Source: an uncultured Collinsella sp.
GTDB taxonomy: Bacteria; Actinomycetota; Coriobacteriia; Coriobacteriales; Coriobacteriaceae
Assembly (NCBI GenBank): GCA_900556515.1
Contig: USPH01000090.1
Coordinates: 1 to 6,078, forward strand
Length of the DNA: 6,078 nt
Direction: 5' to 3'
Below are positions 1 to 5,695 of the stretch, piece by piece (position 1 is the first letter of the stretch; every line of letters begins with the position of its first letter). Position numbers and translations under genes: made by a program. Below the pieces are notes generated by a model, which saw only the letters and a list, made by a program, of their open reading frames with translations, was not told where the DNA came from and made no database searches.

Positions 1-48
1 CGAGATCTGCGCATGTCTCGTGGGCTCGGAGATGTGTATAAGAGACAG
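1..48. other. Nextera sequencing adapter (artefact), left end
   Basis: This is library adapter left in the assembly, not genome. Bases 1-6 (CGAGAT) are the inner end of the Illumina P7 primer. Bases 7-14 (CTGCGCAT) sit where the 8-base i7 index belongs; its reverse complement ATGCGCAG is, from memory, an Illumina Nextera XT v2 index (N722). Bases 15-29 (GTCTCGTGGGCTCGG) are the Read 2 primer part. Bases 30-48 (AGATGTGTATAAGAGACAG) are the 19-bp Tn5 mosaic end. The same string appears reverse-complemented at 6030-6078. Genome sequence starts at about base 49. Confidence 0.98.
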
Positions 49-977
49 ACCTTGCCGATATGACGAGCACCGAGGAGAACAAGCAGCGCTGTGAGGCACA
101 AGGGTGCTCCTGCCGTCCCGACTGCGTGACGCGCGATGTCCTCGAGCGTCTCGAGTCGCCCGAGCTCGCCCTCGCCCTCATGGAGCTCGACCGCAAGAAC
201 GGCGTCGACGTGGGCGATGGCCTGTCGAGCGCCGACCGTCTGGCGGGGACGACGATGCCCAAGCGCCGCCGTCGCGATGCGGACGCCGATACCCGTGCGG
301 GTCAGAGCCAGGGCGAGGGTCGCGGCCGCGGTAAGGGTCGCGGCAAGGCCGAGGCACCCGAGGCCGAGGAGGCTGCCGGTGGACGTCGCCGCCGCAAGCG
401 CTCGGGTTCGGGCGATACCGGCGAGGCCGCTCCCGCAGGCAAGAATTCCCCCCGCGAGCGCGAGGCTCAGCAGCCCCAGCAGCAAAACCGCGGCGGTGGC
501 ATGAATCCCACGCGCCGTCGCCGCCGTCATCTGTCGAGCGAGGAGCGCGAGGACGCCTTCCGCGCCGCAGCCGCTCGCGAAGCCGGTGCCGCCCCCAAGG
601 GTGGTTCGGGTTCCGATACGCCTGCCGACAAGGGTGGCAAGCAGCGCAACGATGACGAGCGCGCCCCGCGTCCGCGTCGTCGCCATTCCTCGGGCACGCA
701 GCAAAAGCCCTTGGTGCCCTCCGTGGCCGATCAGGTCTCGGATGGCGAGGTCAAGGTCACGCGCCGTCGCCCTGGAGATGGCGGAGGGGCGGCTGCCAAG
801 GCCGCGCGCGGCGCTGCTCGCGACGAACGCGAGTCGCGCGAAGATCGTGGTGGCGAGGGTTCGGCCGACCAGGGCCAGAAGCGCCGTCGCCGTCGTCGTT
901 CCCGCAAGCCGCGTCAAGATGGTGGCGAGGGCTCGACCCAAAACTCGTCCGCACCGCAACCGCCCACCGGCGAATAG
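49..977 (+). CDS. Arginine-rich low-complexity protein with Cys cluster, 5'-truncated
   Basis: I do not recognise this protein. The frame is open from the first genomic base (codons begin at 51) to TAG at 975-977, so the true start lies beyond the contig; the ATG at 60 has no Shine-Dalgarno sequence and is probably internal. Numbering from that ATG, residues 11-22 hold a CX4CXCX3C cluster (C11, C16, C18, C22) that could bind a metal or iron-sulphur centre. Residues 23-63 look like a short folded helical piece. The remaining 240 residues are disordered low complexity (Arg, Gly, Ala, Glu, Gln) with basic blocks at about 68-72, 109-114, 152-156, 204-208, 235-237 and 274-285. Arg/Gly-rich tails of this kind are common on RNA-binding actinobacterial proteins, so nucleic-acid binding is a reasonable guess, not a demonstrated role. 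The catalytic or folded domain that would name the gene is missing. Codon bias at Arg (CGC/CGT) is coherent through the whole frame, which supports real coding. comF follows 102 bases downstream. Confidence 0.8.
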
Positions 978-1040
978 CACCCGCAAACGGATTTAACCTG
1001 TCTGGCCCCAAACGCGTCGGGGTACCATAGCGCTGAATCG

Positions 1041-1076
1041 ACAACCCTCCCTGCGACCGAGCGTAGGGAGGGTTGT
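1041..1076 (+). promoter_or_regulatory. Perfect hairpin enclosing the comF ribosome binding site
   Basis: The arms ACAACCCTCCCT (1041-1052) and AGGGAGGGTTGT (1065-1076) are exact reverse complements. One G-U and two G-C pairs extend the stem to 15 bp around a 6-base loop (1056-1061). The 3' arm contains the only Shine-Dalgarno-like run (AGGGAGGG, 1065-1072) for the comF GTG at 1080, so the folded RNA would hide it. There is no U-tract after the stem (it continues into GTCGTG), so it is a poor standard rho-independent terminator, though terminators without U-tracts are claimed for some actinobacteria. A loose -10-like TACCAT (1023-1028) lies just upstream without a convincing -35. Function in translation control or termination is inference. 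Confidence 0.75.
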
Positions 1077-1079
1077 GTC

Positions 1080-1886
1080 GTGAAGAGACATTTGAATGTG
1101 TTGGGATGCCTGCAAGGTACCGGCATCCTACCGTTTGCGGACGAATTGCTACCGTTTGCCGAGCGGGCGGCGCACGAGGCGCTTGAGGCGTTGTCGCCCA
1201 CGCGATGCGCCGGCTGCGAGCGCGCCGGTGCGCTTATTTGCCAAGACTGCTTGGCGGCGCTTGCGCTCATCGACCCGCGGCATAGCTGCACTCGATGCGG
1301 CGCCCCGTTTGGAGACTTGCTGTGCACCGAGTGCTCGGTCGAGGGCTCGTCCTCGGCGATGGCCGAAGCACTCGACCGGTGCCTGGCATGTGCCGTTTAC
1401 ACGCATCCGCTGCCGCGGATCATTAAAGCGTACAAAGACGCGGGCGAGCGACGCCTGGCGCCGTATCTGGCAGAGCTGCTATACGACACCGCCTTACATG
1501 CCCAGGCCGCGGCACCCGATCGCTTAGGCGGTGTGTTGTCCGGCGCCGATGCCGTGGTGTTTGTGCCCGCGACGGCGGCGGCGTTTCGGCGGCGCGGCTT
1601 CGATCATATGGAAGCCATCGCGCGCCCATTTTGCGGGCTGTCGGGTGTTCCGCTGCTCGACGCCCTCGTTAAGTACGGCCATGGCGACCAACGTGAACTC
1701 GGTCGTGAAGAACGCCGTGAACGCGCCCGAGGCATGTACGAGACCGTTGAGGACGTGCGGGGCCGCCGCCTGCTGCTTATCGACGACGTTATCACCACGG
1801 GTGCGACGATGGCAGCGGCTTCGGCGGAACTCAAGCGCGCCGGTGCCGCGGCCGTTGATGGCCTTGCTATCGCACGCGTTTGGTAG
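1080..1886 (+). CDS. comF: ComF family protein (zinc finger plus phosphoribosyltransferase domain)
   Basis: ComF-type protein of 268 residues, slightly longer than the usual 220-250. The N-terminal part has four CxxC knuckles (C43/C46, C54/C57, C70/C73, C82/C85), the zinc-ribbon pattern seen in ComF/GntX proteins. The C-terminal half is a type I phosphoribosyltransferase fold: the VPATAAAFRRRGFDH stretch (162-176) matches the family's conserved Arg-rich RGFN/D motif, the DQRELGREERRERARG stretch (203-218) matches the family's Q-x-L-x-R motif, and LLLIDDVITTGAT (231-243) is the PRPP-binding loop. In Bacillus and Haemophilus, ComF homologues are cytosolic proteins needed for DNA uptake during competence; many genomes carry comF without other evidence of competence, and no substrate is established here. 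The GTG start at 1080 is chosen because AGGGAGGG lies 7 bases upstream; that site sits inside a perfect hairpin. The N-terminal 35 residues before the first Cys are not typical, so a later start is possible. The next gene follows after 11 bases. Confidence 0.92.
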   Translation: MKRHLNVLGCLQGTGILPFADELLPFAERAAHEALEALSPTRCAGCERAGALICQDCLAALALIDPRHSCTRCGAPFGDLLCTECSVEGSSSAMAEALDRCLACAVYTHPLPRIIKAYKDAGERRLAPYLAELLYDTALHAQAAAPDRLGGVLSGADAVVFVPATAAAFRRRGFDHMEAIARPFCGLSGVPLLDALVKYGHGDQRELGREERRERARGMYETVEDVRGRRLLLIDDVITTGATMAAASAELKRAGAAAVDGLAIARVW

Positions 1887-1897
1887 GGGTGATTCGT

Positions 1898-3007
1898 GTG
1901 GCGGTAAAGATTGAGCGGTGCAACGAGCCGACAGGCGAACAGCTAGCGGCTTCCATAATCCTAACAGGCGCCTCGGCGCTACGCATGATGCGCGCCGAGC
2001 GCCGGCAGATGGGCTACATCGGCTGGAAGGACCTTGAGCCCGATGAAGAGCGCCGCGTGCTGTGTACGTCATCGCCTTCGACCGAGGATATCTATCTTCC
2101 CGACCTGGTGCGAATTGGAGCCAAAAGCGGCGAGGTGCAAGAAGATCTGTGCTTGCTGGTGGGATCTGCGGCGCAGCGCCGACGCATGCCCGGCGTGGGC
2201 TGGTCCGTGTGTTCCGGGTTGCCTGTCGACTCGATTCTAGAGGTGGAACCGGGGGTGTACAGCCTATCTCCCGAGGCCCTTTGTGTTGCCGTCGCCCGCG
2301 AGGTCGGCTGTATCCAGGCGTTTGCCCTGGCCCAAGAACTGTGTTCCAAGATTTCACTGAGCGATCGCGGGAAGTATCTGCCTCCCTACACCTCACCTGT
2401 TGCGAATAGACTTGTAAAGGACAAGGACCAACCGGCAGACGTGGGCTACTTTGAAGTCGAGCCGGTGCTGACGCCCGATCGCCTGGCAGATTACCTTGCG
2501 GCATGCAAGGGGAGTGCGGCCAAACAACTGCTACGCCTGTGTCCCTACCTGTCAGAAAACCTGCGCTCACCCATGGAGTGCATCATGCTTGCCATGTTTT
2601 CGCTTCCGTTTTCCTATGGCGGATTTGCCTGCGGTCCCTTTAAGACCGACTACAAGATCGAGTTCGATGACCGCGCGCAGGCAATCTCGGGGATGCCGTA
2701 TGCAGTTTGCGATGCGTACCAGGAAACAGCCCGGTTTGACCTGGAATACAACGGTGAGCTGGGTCATTCCTCTCGAAGGGGACGTGTCCATGATGAAAAA
2801 CGCAACACGGGCTTGATTACTATGGGAATCGAGGTCGCGACGGTCAACAACGAAATGCTCTGCGACATGGAAGCGATGGAAGCGCTCGCATGGCGCATCC
2901 ACCAGCGCATGGGTAAGCGATATCGCAACCGTGTTGACGCTCGCAGAAAGAAACAAGAGGCGCTATTCAACACGCTGCGGGCGTGTTTTGGGCTTAAGCC
3001 GGTCTAA
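1898..3007 (+). CDS. Hypothetical protein, AbiEi-like N-terminal part and DUF559/PD-(D/E)XK-like C-terminal domain
   Basis: A 369-residue cytosolic protein with no signal peptide or membrane segment. The layout resembles a family I associate with Coriobacteriia, often present in several copies per genome: a middle region with a surface-strand motif ending in VYSLSPEALCVAVA (about 121-134), like the C-terminal part of AbiEi-type antitoxins, and a C-terminal endonuclease-like fold. In that fold VCD (270-272), FDLEYNGELGH (280-290), HDEKRN (298-303) and GIEVATV (310-316) follow the DUF559/Vsr order (acidic residue, strand, E-x-N/D, D..R, hydrophobic strand). The usual catalytic D/ExK is not intact (E283-Y-N285), so activity may be lost. 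A basic helical tail (333-352) follows. Cys is unusually frequent. Start: GTG at 1898, with AGGGGTGA (1885-1892) 8 bases upstream overlapping the comF stop; the longest frame would begin at TTG 1880 inside comF but has no Shine-Dalgarno sequence. Likely co-transcribed with comF. The role is unknown; a DNA-binding or degenerate defence role is inference. Confidence 0.82.
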   Translation: MAVKIERCNEPTGEQLAASIILTGASALRMMRAERRQMGYIGWKDLEPDEERRVLCTSSPSTEDIYLPDLVRIGAKSGEVQEDLCLLVGSAAQRRRMPGVGWSVCSGLPVDSILEVEPGVYSLSPEALCVAVAREVGCIQAFALAQELCSKISLSDRGKYLPPYTSPVANRLVKDKDQPADVGYFEVEPVLTPDRLADYLAACKGSAAKQLLRLCPYLSENLRSPMECIMLAMFSLPFSYGGFACGPFKTDYKIEFDDRAQAISGMPYAVCDAYQETARFDLEYNGELGHSSRRGRVHDEKRNTGLITMGIEVATVNNEMLCDMEAMEALAWRIHQRMGKRYRNRVDARRKKQEALFNTLRACFGLKPV

Positions 3008-3067
3008 TTCGCGTCGAAAATAGGGGGTTAATCATATGCTCTGGCCAAAATATGGCAAATATGAGTA

Positions 3068-3088
3068 CTGTCACTAAATCAGTAACAG
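3068..3088. repeat. 21-bp palindrome, copy 1
   Basis: An imperfect dyad running from CTGTCACT through AAAT to CAGTAACAG: outer CTGT pairs with ACAG and inner ACT with AGT. It matches a second palindrome at 3212-3232 in 17 of 21 positions in the same orientation. Size and symmetry are operator-like, but it lies within the arms of the larger inverted repeat, so it may simply be part of that element. Confidence 0.55.
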
Positions 3089-3211
3089 CAAAATCAAGGA
3101 ATTGAGGACTCGGAGGCGTCGTAAAGTAAGAAGATAATAAACAAATGTAGAATAACTAGGCATCAGGTTGGCGACACTGAGCGCAAAATCTGTCCGAGAG
3201 GCCAAAATTGT

Positions 3212-3232
3212 CTGCTACTAAATTGGTAACAG
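3212..3232. repeat. 21-bp palindrome, copy 2
   Basis: Runs from CTGCTACT through AAATT to GGTAACAG, with CTG/CAG and TAC/GTA arms. It is the direct partner of the palindrome at 3068-3088 (17 of 21 identical), 144 bases apart. Each is near-symmetric on its own, and together they form the inner part of the larger inverted repeat. Confidence 0.55.
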
Positions 3233-3259
3233 TACTCATATTTGCTATTTTTTGGCCAC

Positions 3260-3307
3260 GGCACCCTGAGACGGGTGCCCCGGAACTCCCCGTAGGGGAG
3301 CTCCGGG
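3260..3307. other. Two tandem GC-rich hairpins
   Basis: The first stem is GGCACCC (3260-3266) with GGGTGCC (3273-3279), 6-base loop. The second is CCCGGA-A-CTCCCC (3279-3291) with GGGGAG-C-TCCGGG (3295-3307), 12 pairs with one A/C mismatch and a 3-base loop; the two stems share or abut base 3279. Neither is followed by a clear T-run on the + strand (CTTCATGG follows), and none lies beyond it on the - strand. The core of the second stem resembles the terminator at 4831-4870 (CCCC/GGGG with a short loop). It may be a weak terminator for the upstream unit or part of the neighbouring repeat. Confidence 0.55.
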
Positions 3308-3379
3308 CTTCATGGGGGCACGAATAGTCCGCTCCGACCTGCAAAATCTGTGCTCACGGTGCGAATGACGCCCCTAACC

Positions 3380-3408
3380 TTAAACTTTAGCTTGAACTTA
3401 GCTATAAT
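3380..3408 (+). promoter_or_regulatory. Probable sigma-70-type promoter
   Basis: A consensus -10 box TATAAT is at 3403-3408. Seventeen bases upstream is TTAAAC (3380-3385), a weak -35 that matches TTGACA at only three positions. The surrounding 30 bases are AT-rich relative to the genes. The predicted transcript would start near 3415 and run toward the lipoprotein gene, giving a leader of about 320 bases. Confidence 0.6.
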
Positions 3409-3738
3409 GCGCTACGTTCCTGCCAGGCTGTGGTTGCGGACGGACGAAATGTCCATCCTAGTCCAAGACAGACGCGGTCAAAGGGATCCACGTAAGCGAC
3501 CGCGTGCGCGCGGCGCGATCATGGCGCGTCCTAGATGTAAGCCGCACCGTCCGTTCTACTTTCTTTGGGGCAATACCGCCTCGCGGGCGAGCGGGCCAGT
3601 CGTGAAGGTGGTTACGGCCTCCCGAGCAAACACCCCGGTGCGCAAGTGTGGGGTCAAATACCAGGTCAGCTGGTGGGAACATCCGTTATTCCGCGCAACG
3701 CACGGATTGTATACGACACAGAAGGCAGGGTAGTGGAC
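3409..3738 (+). other. Long hairpin-rich leader or unrecognised RNA, no convincing gene
   Basis: This GC-rich stretch lies between a good -10 box and the lipoprotein start. Predicted stems include GGA-GGAC/GTCC-TCC (3438-3458), ACGCGGTC/GACCGCGT (3472-3479 with 3498-3505), a bulged CCGC-TCG/CGA-GCGG stem near 3577-3593, ACCAG/CTGGT (3660-3674) and ATCCGT/ACGGAT (3681-3686 with 3702-3707). GGACGG (3438-3443) could instead pair with CCGTCC (3548-3553), which suggests alternative folds. I compared it by eye with tRNA, tmRNA, SRP RNA, RNase P, cobalamin, T-box, ZTP and ydaO-type patterns and found no match. The frame open through 3449-3733 uses many codons that are rare in the neighbours (AGA, AGG, CGA, CTA), so I do not call a gene. 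A structured 5' leader or small RNA is inference. Confidence 0.45.
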
Positions 3739-4764
3739 ATGGTGAGGGGCAGCTTGATGCACGCGGCTCGGTTAGGTGCTGGGACCGCGGCGGTCATTGC
3801 CGTATTGGGCTTGAGCGGATGCGCGTTCAACCCACTGTCCACGTTCACGACGCCCACGATTGACCAGATCGAGCGCGAGACCGTTACCCCTACGGTGTCG
3901 GACGATGCCCTGGTCACTCCCGGTACCCTGACGGTTGCCCTCGATACCTCCGATGCTCCGCAGGCCATGAAGGGCGCCGATGGTAACCTCACGGGCTACG
4001 CGGTCGATGCTGCCCGCGCCCTTGCAAGCCGCATGGGCCTTAAGGTTGCCTTCGTCGATGCGTCTTCTGCCGATTCCGCGCTTGGCGACAAAAAGGCCGA
4101 CATCTTCATTGGCGACATCAATTCCACGGATGGTGACATCAGCACGCTTGGTACTTGCCTGTACGACGCTGCGGCAGTGTTCGGAAAGACGAGCGACGGC
4201 GAGTCGCTGAGCGTTTCCACTGAAACGCTTAACGCCGCTACCCTGGGCGTTCAGACCTCTTCGGCCTCGCAGGAAGCGCTCGCCAAGCAGAGCATCACGG
4301 CCAACCAAAAGACCTTTTCCAACATCAACGAGTGCTTTGAGGCACTCGAGTCCGGCGAGATCGACTACGTGATTTGCGATTCCACGGCCGGCGGCTACCT
4401 TGCGCGCCTGATGAGCCAGATCTCTTACGTCGGCGCGCTCGAGACACCCTCGACGCTCGGCGTCGCGGGCCTCGCGGCCAACGATGAGCTATGCCGTGCC
4501 GTGAGCGATGCCCTCGACGGTATCACGGCCGACGGCACGCTCGAGGCGGTCCACTGCGTCTGGTATGGCACGATGCCCTACGACCTCACCACTAAGACGG
4601 TTTCGGGCGCTAACGTGCAGCCGGGCGACTCTGAGTCCAGTGAGACCACGTCCTCCGGCAGCGAGTCCTCCGATTCCAACAATGAGACCGCATCCTCCGA
4701 AGACAAATCGTCCAGCCAGGAAGACACCATCACCGACGACGACATTAACAAGCTTAATAGCTAG
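3739..4764 (+). CDS. Family 3 (amino-acid-type) substrate-binding lipoprotein
   Basis: 341 residues. The N-terminus is a lipoprotein signal: two Arg, a hydrophobic stretch, then the lipobox LSGC with the lipidated Cys at 28, so the mature protein is anchored on the outer face of the membrane. Residues about 62-107 (PGTLTVALDT ... GNLTGYAVDAARALASRMGLKVAFVD) are the hallmark start of SBP family 3, the binding proteins of polar amino-acid ABC importers; the EALESGEIDYVICDST stretch (201-216) is the second-lobe motif that usually reads L..G..Da...D. The mature protein carries five further Cys (140, 200, 213, 252, 273), possible disulphides. The tail from about 291 is Ser/Thr/Asp/Glu-rich and disordered. 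No permease or ATPase gene is in view, so the partner and ligand are unknown. Start: ATG 3739 has a modest AGGG 8 bases upstream; ATG 3757 has GAGGGG 7 bases upstream and leaves a shorter but adequate signal peptide, so it may be the true start. The frame extends upstream to 3565, but that part shows no coding character. Confidence 0.88.
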   Translation: MVRGSLMHAARLGAGTAAVIAVLGLSGCAFNPLSTFTTPTIDQIERETVTPTVSDDALVTPGTLTVALDTSDAPQAMKGADGNLTGYAVDAARALASRMGLKVAFVDASSADSALGDKKADIFIGDINSTDGDISTLGTCLYDAAAVFGKTSDGESLSVSTETLNAATLGVQTSSASQEALAKQSITANQKTFSNINECFEALESGEIDYVICDSTAGGYLARLMSQISYVGALETPSTLGVAGLAANDELCRAVSDALDGITADGTLEAVHCVWYGTMPYDLTTKTVSGANVQPGDSESSETTSSGSESSDSNNETASSEDKSSSQEDTITDDDINKLNS

Positions 4765-4778
4765 TTATTGCTAGGGGT

Positions 4779-4807
4779 GGTGTCTCCTATACGTTGGAAA
4801 GGACACC
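4779..4807 (+). other. Small inverted repeat after the lipoprotein gene
   Basis: GGTGTC (4779-4784) pairs with GACACC (4802-4807), with TCC/GGA able to add pairs inside the 17-base loop. No T-run follows. It lies between the lipoprotein stop and the strong terminator; it may protect the mRNA 3' end or have no role. Confidence 0.35.
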
Positions 4808-4830
4808 TCTTCACGGTTTCAACACGCACT

Positions 4831-4870
4831 GCCGGGCTTCCCCAATAGGGGAGCCCGGCTTTTCTATTTT
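4831..4870 (+). terminator. Rho-independent terminator after the lipoprotein gene
   Basis: GCCGGGCT-T-CCCC (4831-4843) pairs with GGGG-AGCCCGGC (4848-4859) around the loop AATA. It gives 12 pairs with one bulged T and is followed by a T-rich tail (4860-4870, TTTTCTATTTT). It lies 66 bases after the stop and separates the lipoprotein unit from hpf. Confidence 0.9.
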
Positions 4871-4936
4871 GATAAAACCAGCAGGTCAAAGCTAATTTTC
4901 AGGAGAAAAACCAACTCCGCCGACGCTTTCCTATAG

Positions 4937-4960
4937 CGCACTTTGCCACAGAAAAGTGCG
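4937..4960 (+). promoter_or_regulatory. Hairpin in the hpf upstream region
   Basis: CGCACTTT (4937-4944) and AAAGTGCG (4953-4960) are exact reverse complements with an 8-base loop. It lies 121 bases before the hpf start and has no T-run, so it is not a typical terminator. An operator or a leader hairpin is possible. Apart from this, the possible promoter at 5015-5023 and the terminator at 4831-4870, I see nothing else definite in the 317 bases between the lipoprotein gene and hpf. Confidence 0.4.
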
Positions 4961-5014
4961 AGACTTCGGTATGCGGTATCAAGCAATCGTTATTCGGGTC
5001 TTTAGGAATCCGCG

Positions 5015-5023
5015 TGATTAAAT
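5015..5023 (+). promoter_or_regulatory. hpf: Possible extended -10 promoter for hpf
   Basis: TGATTAAAT fits an extended -10 (TG, one base, then TTAAAT with 4 of 6 consensus bases). There is no good -35 at the expected distance. It would start transcription near 5030, leaving a 5' UTR of about 50 bases before ATG 5082. It overlaps the in-frame ATG at 5022, which argues against that ATG as the start. Confidence 0.3.
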
Positions 5024-5081
5024 GCACGGCAATGGGTACATAGCCAGTACAGTAAGTCCCCGAGGCAGATTGGAGCCACGT

Positions 5082-5666
5082 ATGGATATCAAGGTTTCTG
5101 GACGCAAGACGACGGTAACCGATGCTCTGCGTGCGCATGTGGATGAGAAGATCGGCGAGGCGCTCAAGGTTTTCGACATCGAGCCCATGACAGTCGACGT
5201 CGTGCTTCGTTATGAGAAGAACCCCTCGAACCCCAACCCGGCAATCGTCGAGGTCACGGTTCGTGCCCGCGGTTCTGTAATTCGCGTTGCCGAGCACGGC
5301 GCAGATATGTATGCCGCCATCGATCTCTCCGCCGATAAGGTCACCCGCCAGCTGCGCAAGTTCAAGACCAAGGTCGTGGACAACCGCCAGGGCGGTGCCA
5401 GCGCCGCGGATGTCGCGCCGGTCGAGCGCGTCGAGGATCTGGCCGACCTGCTGCTGCCCGAAGAGGAGGACGACCTGCTCGTCCGCGAGAAGGTTATTGA
5501 CGTCACCCCGATGACCGAGGAGCAGGCGCTGGTGCAGACCGATCTGCTGGGTCACGACTTCTACGTGTTCGAGAACGCGACGACCGGCCTCATCAATGTG
5601 GTGTATCACCGTAAGAATGGTGGATATGGCATCATCAAGCCCCGCATCGAAACACTTGACGAGTAA
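5082..5666 (+). CDS. hpf: Ribosome hibernation promoting factor, long form
   Basis: 194 residues, the usual length for long HPF of Gram-positive bacteria. Residues 1-97 are the ribosome-binding S30AE/YfiA domain (starting MDIKVSGRKTTVTDALRAHV, with the conserved MYAAIDLSADKVTRQLRKFK at 77-96), which sits in the 30S decoding centre. An acidic, Ala-rich linker (about 100-135) leads to the C-terminal dimerisation domain (138-187, ending GHDFYVFENATTGLINVVYH and KNGGYGIIKP). Long HPF dimerises 70S ribosomes into inactive 100S particles in stationary phase or stress. The start at ATG 5082 follows GGAG at 5072-5075 with 6 bases between and gives the standard N-terminus; the frame reaches ATG 5022, but those 20 residues lack family similarity. 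In many actinobacteria secA follows hpf; here a DegV family gene does. Terminators on both sides suggest a single-gene unit. Confidence 0.96.
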   Translation: MDIKVSGRKTTVTDALRAHVDEKIGEALKVFDIEPMTVDVVLRYEKNPSNPNPAIVEVTVRARGSVIRVAEHGADMYAAIDLSADKVTRQLRKFKTKVVDNRQGGASAADVAPVERVEDLADLLLPEEEDDLLVREKVIDVTPMTEEQALVQTDLLGHDFYVFENATTGLINVVYHRKNGGYGIIKPRIETLDE

Positions 5667-5670
5667 AATA

Positions 5671-5692
5671 CGTTAACTTGCATGAGTTAACG
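5671..5692. repeat. Inverted repeat between hpf stop and terminator
   Basis: CGTTAACT (5671-5678) and AGTTAACG (5685-5692) are exact reverse complements with a 6-base spacer TGCATG. It begins 4 bases after the hpf stop and ends 3 bases before the terminator stem. It could be an operator for degV transcription or an mRNA 3' hairpin. A TTGACG at 5656-5661 upstream resembles a -35 box but has no good -10 at 16-18 bases. Confidence 0.55.
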
Positions 5693-5695
5693 GTT

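Larger units (their letters stand above)
3042..3258. repeat. MITE-like inverted-repeat element, no coding capacity
   Basis: Bases 3042-3088 and 3212-3258 form one long imperfect inverted repeat. The outer 29 positions (starting TGGCCAAAA at the left, ending TTTTGGCCA at the right) match at 27, with one of the two differences a G-T wobble; the inner 18 match at 13. The interior (3089-3211) has further partial pairing, for example CTCGGA (3109-3114) with TCCGAG (3193-3198), and is AT-rich, with 10 G/C in the 40 bases 3121-3160, unlike the GC-rich genes around it. The motif GGCCAAAAT recurs directly at 3043-3051 and 3200-3208. No ORF, transposase or clear target-site duplication is visible at the tips. 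The shape fits a non-autonomous mobile element or a dispersed hairpin repeat; copies elsewhere in the genome would decide. Confidence 0.7.

Noticed and set aside
1880..1897. TTG start at 1880 for the gene after comF
   Set aside because: It lies inside comF without a Shine-Dalgarno sequence; GTG 1898 has AGGGGTGA at proper distance.
1524..2570. 348-residue minus-strand ORF antisense to comF and the following gene
   Set aside because: Frame-shadow composition, no ribosome binding site, no recognisable domain; both genes on the + strand are well supported.
3042..3258. CRISPR array
   Set aside because: Only two palindromic copies, unequal and 144 bases apart, with no regular spacers and no cas genes.
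3655..3720. tRNA- or SRP-RNA-like strings (CCAGGTCAG and a D-arm-like GGTCAGCTGG)
   Set aside because: No T-arm, anticodon arm or acceptor pairing can be built, and the conserved SRP GGAAGGAAGC core is missing.
3350..3733. Small + strand ORF (or its shorter form from ATG 3449) between promoter and lipoprotein gene
   Set aside because: Codon use is unlike its neighbours, there is no good ribosome binding site, and no protein family is recognisable; the stretch is better read as leader RNA. A homologue search could overturn this.
3565..3738. N-terminal extension of the binding lipoprotein to ATG 3565
   Set aside because: It would place 58 non-hydrophobic residues before the lipoprotein signal peptide, which must be N-terminal.
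5022..5081. Longer hpf starting at ATG 5022
   Set aside because: The added 20 residues do not fit the family N-terminus, and the GGAG site is correctly placed for ATG 5082.
4899..5609. 236-residue minus-strand ORF over hpf
   Set aside because: Antisense shadow of a certain hpf gene, a common result of high-GC codon bias.
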